Of a DNA stretch of 64,000 bases, positions 57,768 to 64,000 are shown piece after piece. Made by a program: the position numbers and the translations under genes. The DNA is taken from assembly GCA_004794655.1 (NCBI GenBank), contig SMMW01000521.1, forward strand, positions 2,513,001 through 2,577,000, in the 5' to 3' direction. Position 1 is the first letter of the stretch. Each line of letters starts with the position of its first letter. Below the pieces are notes generated by a model. That model was given only the letters and a program-made list of their open reading frames with translations. It searched no databases and was not told where the DNA came from. Source of the DNA: Marisa cornuarietis. Its lineage: Eukaryota; Mollusca; Gastropoda; Architaenioglossa; Ampullariidae.

Positions 57768-60700
57768 CTACAAACAAAAGAAATAGATAAAGATAGAAAA
57801 GTGAATACACTTCTAACTATTAGTAGCTAATGACCTGTTAACCCCCTTACTACACAATAACTTTAAAAGAGGGCGAATGAGTGGAGGAAAGTACACGTTT
57901 GCAATAAGATGAATGGGTTCAGGAATTCACAAAAAATATTTGCGCATAGTGAACGTCGAACGCCTGAATACGTAGTGAGAAAAAGAGAAAACGTTTTGTG
58001 AATTTGAGTTTCAGGTTTTTACCCCGAGAGCAACTTTTCCGGAGATTTTTTTTTATACAAGCAGCAGATCTCAACTTGCTTACTTTTGTGGCCGGAACCT
58101 TTTTTCTAGTGTTAGTTGAAAACATTAATGTTGCTATGGAGTATTATAGTATACGTAGATCTTATAGAGCATTTTGCATTGATTTCATAGTTACACCGCA
58201 TATATTGATTAGTTTGATCTGTTGATTGAATGTAATGATTTCTATGTGCTTTCGTATATTATTTTACCTCCCCTGACCGTAACCATTACCCATGAGAACA
58301 GTTCAGTAGCCATCCCTGATTCGAGTGGGAAATTCGTGTCGTGATGTCCTGTAAAGTCATGTTCCTGGCATTAAAGAGAATATAACACGATCTGAGCAGC
58401 CTTAGGCAATCGTTGTGTTGCTGAAAGAAAGCGCAACTGTCCGGCACTAATATGTGTGTTAAACCCTCTAGGCTGGGACAGTTTATACTCATAATATATC
58501 TGCGTGAAAAAGAAACCGTGATGACATTCAGCAATGCCTTCTTAAGTTAGTTTCCTAACTATCCGCTAGATAGATGTGGTTCTTTGACCATGAAGGTTCA
58601 GATGTAAAAAATCTGTCTAGAAAATTATATTTTTAAAAAATCGTAAAAAAATGAGCGTGATTGGCTTTCTCAACATGGACTAAGGGAGGTTACCCTTTCG
58701 ACGTTTGATGATGAATGCCACAATACCAACAGTTCCTGCAATGGAAACGATGGCCGAGATTACTCCGCCGATAATTGCGCCTACACTGCTCTCTGCTTGT
58801 TGACTTTCCTTGTCTGTAACGATACCATAATTTTTCGATTATATTTTTGTGCTGACGACAGTGACCCCTAATTCATGCCTAATAAAGAGTGAAGGAGTGA
58901 TTTTTTAATATCTTTTCCTCAGAATATTCGTTTATGTGCAATTCTTTGTTATAAAGAAAAGAACACTCATACACACGGCATACCTTACGAAAACGATTAC
59001 CTATTTATGAAATTTTATTTTTATGAAAACACAATAGCATCTAGTAGTACCATTTTCTCCTCTTTGATACATTCAGGTAAAGCCACACAAAACAAATTCG
59101 ATCATGGTTGTCTCTCTAGAGTCACTGTTATGTGAGATTCCCAAACACTTTAATTCTATGAAAATACACTTGATGACTTTTGCACAAACCGTACGTATCA
59201 CTAAATTTGAAGGGGTATTATTTAATAATAAAACACATTTCAGGGTAAGAAACAAGATACCTATTTTATTTATCTTGCAATAAGGAGGTAAAACGTTAGA
59301 GGATTTGTGACCTAAAAAAATTAACAATATGTATTTCCTTAGTATTTCGCGAAAAAGTGTCGTATTTTGACAGCTAATTGGCAGACAGCACTATGAAGTT
59401 GTTAAGGGGACAAGAGTTAACCATCGAGCTAGCCCTTAGCTGTATAAAAACCTTTCGATAATTCATAGACTGCACAAAATTAATTCTTGAAAGACATGTA
59501 TTTCTGATAAAACGAGTTTACATGTTTGTAATACATTTCTTGTATGGATGCGTTCGAGGTCGTAACTGCAAGACACAGATATGTTTTCTTTTACTACATA
59601 TATATATATATATATTCGGGAGAGAGGGAGAGACGCGCATTTTCTACTATTCCTGTTAATAGCTTTCAAGCATCTGAGTAAATTTGTATACTCTAGTCAC
59701 AAAGTATTCCTATAGACAAGGTCATTTTGTGGTAATGTTTTTATGACCATGCTCACGGGACCTTCAACATATCCACTGCGCACTTCGTAGTACCGTAGAC
59801 AGGGTGTTAAAACTACCTTAACAATGGTAGGGTTAAAAGGCCTAAACTGACATACATCTTCTTTTGTAACAGGCGTACAGCTATTGATAACTCCAGCCCC
59901 AAGCTCCGAATCTCATACAAAGAACGCAAAGCCAACGATTTTGTGCGAAACAAGATTGCCACACTCGTAGGACATGATTAACCTCTACTATCAACAGTCA
60001 AGTGACGTAAGCTGGTCTTCTTTGGTCATGTGACCCGGCACGACACCTTGTCGAAGACTATCCTTCAAGGCACCTTGGAGAGTGGCTGACGCCGTGGTGG
60101 CCAGAGAAAGAACTGACTTACGAACATCAAAGACTGGACTGGTCGTCCTGTACAGCACCTGCTGACTATTGCCCAAAATAGGCAAGAGTGGCTGGCCCTA
60201 TCAGCTGCCGCGTCTATCCATGTGCTCCCCCCAACGCCAGGTGCCAGGCAAGGGACGACTGACTGATCGTGTTTCGTAATTTTCCTTATGAGCACCTTGA
60301 TGTACTACCACAAAGTTTCATACCGCGTCTGTCATCTCAACTCTGCCCTTACATTCCCCTGACCTATAACCTGCCAACCGCTTCTCTACACTAGCATAGC
60401 AAACTAGCATCGATTTAAGAAATGTCTTTAACACATCAATATAAGTGTATTGCGTCTATGAAAACAATCAACACCTGTCTCAGTAGCTATATTTTCTTAC
60501 TCTTGATGAAACAAAATATGTTAAAAAAACAAGAACCTTTTACTAGCACCGCATGTCTAAAATAAATTAATATTAGAAATTATTAAGGTGAAAATCTGAT
60601 GCAGGGATATTACTTATTTGAACAGGGGGCGCTTTTTTGTAAATCCCATTTACACCTGCTGTCAGTTTTGTAATGAATGCACTAGATTGAAATAATGGCA

Positions 60701-61816
60701 TCGACTTAAATGCTTGTATGTCAGTTTGTCATTAAAACATCAAACCCTGAAAAGTCAATCTGCGCTCTTTAATTCTACATTTCCACCTCTGACACGTTTA
60801 GACAGCTGTACCAAATTCCCAGTACAGCAGCACTAATTCAAAATAACTTTTTGTGTAGATTTGGGCGAAGGCAAACCATTTCAATAGGCTTTATTCGGTG
60901 AAAAGGCACTTAACAAGCTTTCAAGAGCATTACAGAAAGTTGGATTATGAATAAGGAATAACTGACAGTCCAACTCGACAGACAAGTAATAAAATTTGTA
61001 GCGCCTGTTGGCAAAGAAATTAAAAAGGCTTTGAACTTACCACCCCAGCCCATTTTTTGTAAATATTAAAAATGTAGGAAATTAAGCAAAATAGGGCAAA
61101 GAAATAAAAATAAAAACATCACACATTGAGAAAGATATGAAACCAACTACTTTATAGTGTACTTAAAACTTGTAAGTTGTTTTACTGAAAAGAAGTTTTA
61201 TTTACTACCTGAATATTACAAATTAGCACATTTTAACAAAGCAACCATTGATAATGCTTAAGCGATCATTACAGTAAAGAGTGATTACAATTACACAATA
61301 AAATCTGTAATTTAGAAATATAAACTTGACATAGAGTAAAAAGTTGAGAAATTACTTTCCGGTGGGCTTAAAACGATTAGTTTATAAAATAACATAAATA
61401 ATAACTATACCCTACTAGAGTGCACTTACGAGCCACTTTCAGTATGTAGAATACACTTTGGTTGATGTAATCATTGGGTCCCCAGATTAATCGACAGGTG
61501 TAACGTTCTTCGTGTAATCGTCTCGTTACAATTTTGAGCTGTAATGTCTCGCTAGAAAGTCCGTCCCACACAGTCTGTGCAGGTGGACTTCCGGTTCTTG
61601 AAGTGCTGCACGTGCAGGTAAGATTTGACCCTTCAAACACTTGTTCTGGACAGTTGTGTGCCGGTTCTTCGGGATGAACTAAGCAATTAGATTATAAGTA
61701 AAGTAATTACAGGAAAAGTTCAAAAATAATAACACTAAGATTTCTTTGTATAATTGATCATAAATGGGGAATACTATGCATGCACATTACATAAAAAAAA
61801 AGAAAAAGAAGAAGGA

Positions 61817-61905
<89 letters not shown>

Positions 61906-61918
61906 CGACGACGACGAC

Positions 61919-61988
<70 letters not shown>

Positions 61989-63776
61989 TGAGTATTATTC
62001 CTAACAGGTTTTCTACACTTTTTATAATTTGTGTATTCATATTTTTGAACTGCATAAATAAAAACTTCATTCTTACCTATATTGATTCTGTCCTCATAGT
62101 AAACATCAGGACCTGGGGATATTGTGGAGCGGTATTTGTAATCACCTGGGACGACAGGCATCGGTGACACAAACGAACAGATTCCTCGTACGTACACCTT
62201 TGAGTTACTGGCAGTGTAGTTCTCCAGCCCACCTTCAAACCCTCCAAATGTCTGTAAAATGTGCAGTTAAAATAGTTTTCTTGGGTTTTGTGCCTGTTTT
62301 GTACGTTTTGCAAAAACAAGAAAAGCCATTTACTAGGTATTTAAACTATTTATCCTATACACCAATGCTAATATCGTCCATCTGACGTGGTAATCGTGAT
62401 CTATAAATCTATCTATATACATATAAATCATAATGTTTTCTTATTAATAGGTCTGTTTCAATTTTGAGGTATGATTGTATATTGCCATTTTAGTTTCATT
62501 TCCCTATGGACAGTAAAAAGCTTGTTTCTTGGGAACCAGCAAAAAAACTGTACCTGATTATTATCTGCAAGCCATGTGCATGTGTAGTTGTTGTCTGAAG
62601 CATACATCCCTTCAACAGTGCAGTTCCCTTGTATCCACCATCGAGACAGTTCGATTTTACAGCTTCCTGGCGTGTACGTAGCAGGCACTCAAGACAAAAT
62701 TATTTTTCATTAACTACCCAAAAAAAATATAAAACTATTATCTATCGTGTCTATAGATAATATTGCCTCATATTGAAATAATCTAGGATATAATTTGAGA
62801 ACGTTGTAATGGTTGTTTCAATTAAAAATTAATTATGTTATTAGCAGAAAATGTTTAGGCTAACATCTGTCCCTCAAAATGCTTTTTATGTTTATCCTGA
62901 GTTTTAGTCTTTAATCATACAGATAACCGCTACCACCATGTATTGCAGCCGAACAAGGTGTGTAAAAGAAGTCAAACGTACCTATTATTCGTAACTTGCA
63001 TAAAGCTCTATCACGAATTAAATACATGCTGATGCAATAGAGATCACATGCTTGCTCTCTCGAAACGTTGTTAATGTGAAGTACACTCTGGTAGTCTCCA
63101 AGCACAGATGCGTTTATTTCGGCGAGAAACTTATTACCATAGTTGTCACAAAAAACATCAAAACATTCAACTAAAAACGTCAATGGGCAGTTTCCATCTC
63201 TCAACCCCCAGTACATATTATGTCTGTAGACACCGCATGTAAAAGTAGCGTTCAGTCCCTCAGTAACATCTGCCTTTCCGGAAGGACATTCCCTGATTTC
63301 CAGAGCTGCAAGACAACAAACAGTAGCCTCACCTTAAAACACTCATTACAAACTAAAAGATTGCGTTACATTATTCTAAAGCATTCTGTCGATGATTCAA
63401 ACTCCCCTTTACCCAGCTGTGTGTTTGTGAGAGAGAGAGAGAGAGAGAAAGAGAAAGTACGCGCGTGCATGTGCATGCATGCAAGACTAGGTTGTTTACT
63501 CTGTCTGTCTGTAAAAGACTTTCTATTAAAAATAACATGCCATTAATGTTTATAAAGAAATAAACTATTTATATGTTGGTGCAAAGTCTAACAAAAAAAA
63601 CCTCCACCGCGTTTGTTAGTTTTCTTTAATCCTGCTAATTTGAAACAAACCGCACAGTTTACAAGAATACATGTTGGTTTGTTAGGATATTTGTAGTTAA
63701 AAAGTGAGGAAATACCTGTATTATAATATGTGACATGTAGAGCAGCTCCCCATAACATTAACAGTCTCCACTCCAT
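56337..63776 (-). CDS. IgR-3: Ig-superfamily transmembrane receptor lacking D4 (9 exons)
   Basis: Predicted 427-aa receptor. Exons in transcript order: 63776-63716, 63305-62982, 62687-62554, 62251-62077, 61678-61430, 58813-58694, 57767-57696, 56995-56924, 56413-56337. All introns are GT-AG and in phase, ending TGA. Layout: signal peptide (1-20), D1 (to 128), split D2 (to 231), D3 with GSPPAQTVWDG and YTCRLIWG (to 314), transmembrane segment followed by IIKRRK (to 354), 73-aa tail. No exon resembling D4 lies in the 2.6-kb intron before the transmembrane exon; that intron contains a LINE fragment instead. Tail motifs are SVYDST, HNYQDL, SVYESV (strict ITIM), PLYTNV, AIYVVP and KVYENV. The tail does not resemble those of the other three genes, which suggests exchange of cytoplasmic exons. 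Confidence 0.83.
58694..58813 (-). CDS. IgR-3 transmembrane exon
   Basis: A 120-nt exon with a short acidic stalk, a GAIIGGVISAIVSIAG-type helix and IIKRRK. The GIIGG/IIGG start is shared with IgR-1 and IgR-2. The donor is GTAACC, and unspliced reading stops after GNLP. Confidence 0.8.
59908..60255 (+). mobile_element. LINE 3'-terminal fragment in an IgR-3 intron
   Basis: Encodes, with stops, LRISYKERKANDFVRNKIAT, then RKLVFFGHVTRHDTLSKT and SAAASIHVLPPTPGARQ. It is nearly identical to 35655-35940, but extends further 5'. It is antisense to IgR-3 and lies where a D4 exon would be expected. Confidence 0.8.
61817..61988. repeat. Long GAT/GAC trinucleotide array
   Basis: About 57 units, mostly GAT, interrupted by a short GAC block. 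It lies in the intron between the D2 second exon and D3 of IgR-3. Poly-Asp, poly-Met and poly-Ser reading frames across it are artefacts. Confidence 0.97.
63716..63776 (-). CDS. Signal-peptide exon of IgR-3
   Basis: Encodes MEWRLLMLWGAALHVTYYNT plus one base, then the donor GTATTT. It is 61 nt long, as in IgR-1 and IgR-4. Confidence 0.8.
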
Positions 63777-64000
63777 GTCACTCCTTATTCCTCTCAGATC
63801 TCTGCCGATTTTGATAACTCAACAAGAACAAATGAGGTTGCCGTAATACTTGTAGAAAATCCAGTGTCCAGAATTTTAATCCCAACGACACAACTGTCAA
63901 AAAAATGTCGTTCTGTAGGATTGTACAGATGTAGGATCATACAGACGTGAGTTTATGACAGAAATTAGCTTCCTTGTTGTGTACACCCTACAGGTGGTGT
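63777..64000. other. 5' flank of IgR-3
   Basis: Upstream sequence of IgR-3 to the window edge. It should hold the 5' UTR and proximal promoter. I see no clear TATA box or other motif. Confidence 0.5.

Noticed and set aside
61754..62197. Poly-Asp, poly-Met and poly-Ser open frames
   Set aside because: They are frames of the GAT/GAC array. The only real coding part nearby is the IgR-3 exon 62251-62077 on the - strand.

Overview
The window is animal nuclear DNA: AT-rich, intron-rich, with GT-AG introns, long microsatellites and many decayed retroelements. The repeat types (LINE tails, tRNA-derived SINEs) and the gene family suggest a lophotrochozoan, most likely a gastropod mollusc. That placement is inference, because no conserved housekeeping gene is present.

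The main content is a cluster of four paralogous single-pass receptors of the immunoglobulin superfamily, here called IgR-1 to IgR-4. IgR-1 (2294..19053) and IgR-2 (20937..28218) lie in tandem on the + strand. IgR-4 (52271..41563) and IgR-3 (63776..56337) lie in tandem on the - strand, so the two pairs converge. I rebuilt every gene exon by exon. Each starts with a 61-73 nt signal-peptide exon and continues with Ig-type exons in a fixed order: D1 (one exon), D2 (split over two exons by a phase-0 intron), D3 (one exon) and a membrane-proximal D4 (one exon). A transmembrane exon ending in a basic stop-transfer sequence and several tyrosine-rich cytoplasmic exons follow. Exon phases and lengths add up to exact open frames: 1066, 594 and 427 aa for IgR-1, IgR-2 and IgR-3. 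IgR-4 would be 743 aa but for one in-frame TGA. IgR-1 has three D2-D3 modules, and IgR-3 lacks D4. The tails carry ITIM-like YxxL/V motifs, YxNx motifs and a recurrent family motif, [G/E]D[I/L/F]YT. This is the architecture of tyrosine-signalling immune or allorecognition receptors; the function is inferred and ligands are unknown.

The space between the convergent pairs (about 28.2-41.5 kb) is a transposon nest. A LINE with an uninterrupted 1158-codon endonuclease/reverse-transcriptase ORF (33091..29615, - strand) and an L1-type ORF1 relic (35650..34781, - strand) sit between two fragments of an older + strand LINE. Introns hold more LINE relics, a fragment resembling the 3' part of 18S rRNA (inside IgR-1), SINE-like units, a TIR element, a probable solo LTR and trinucleotide arrays. 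About 36-41.5 kb and the outer flanks hold no gene I can support.
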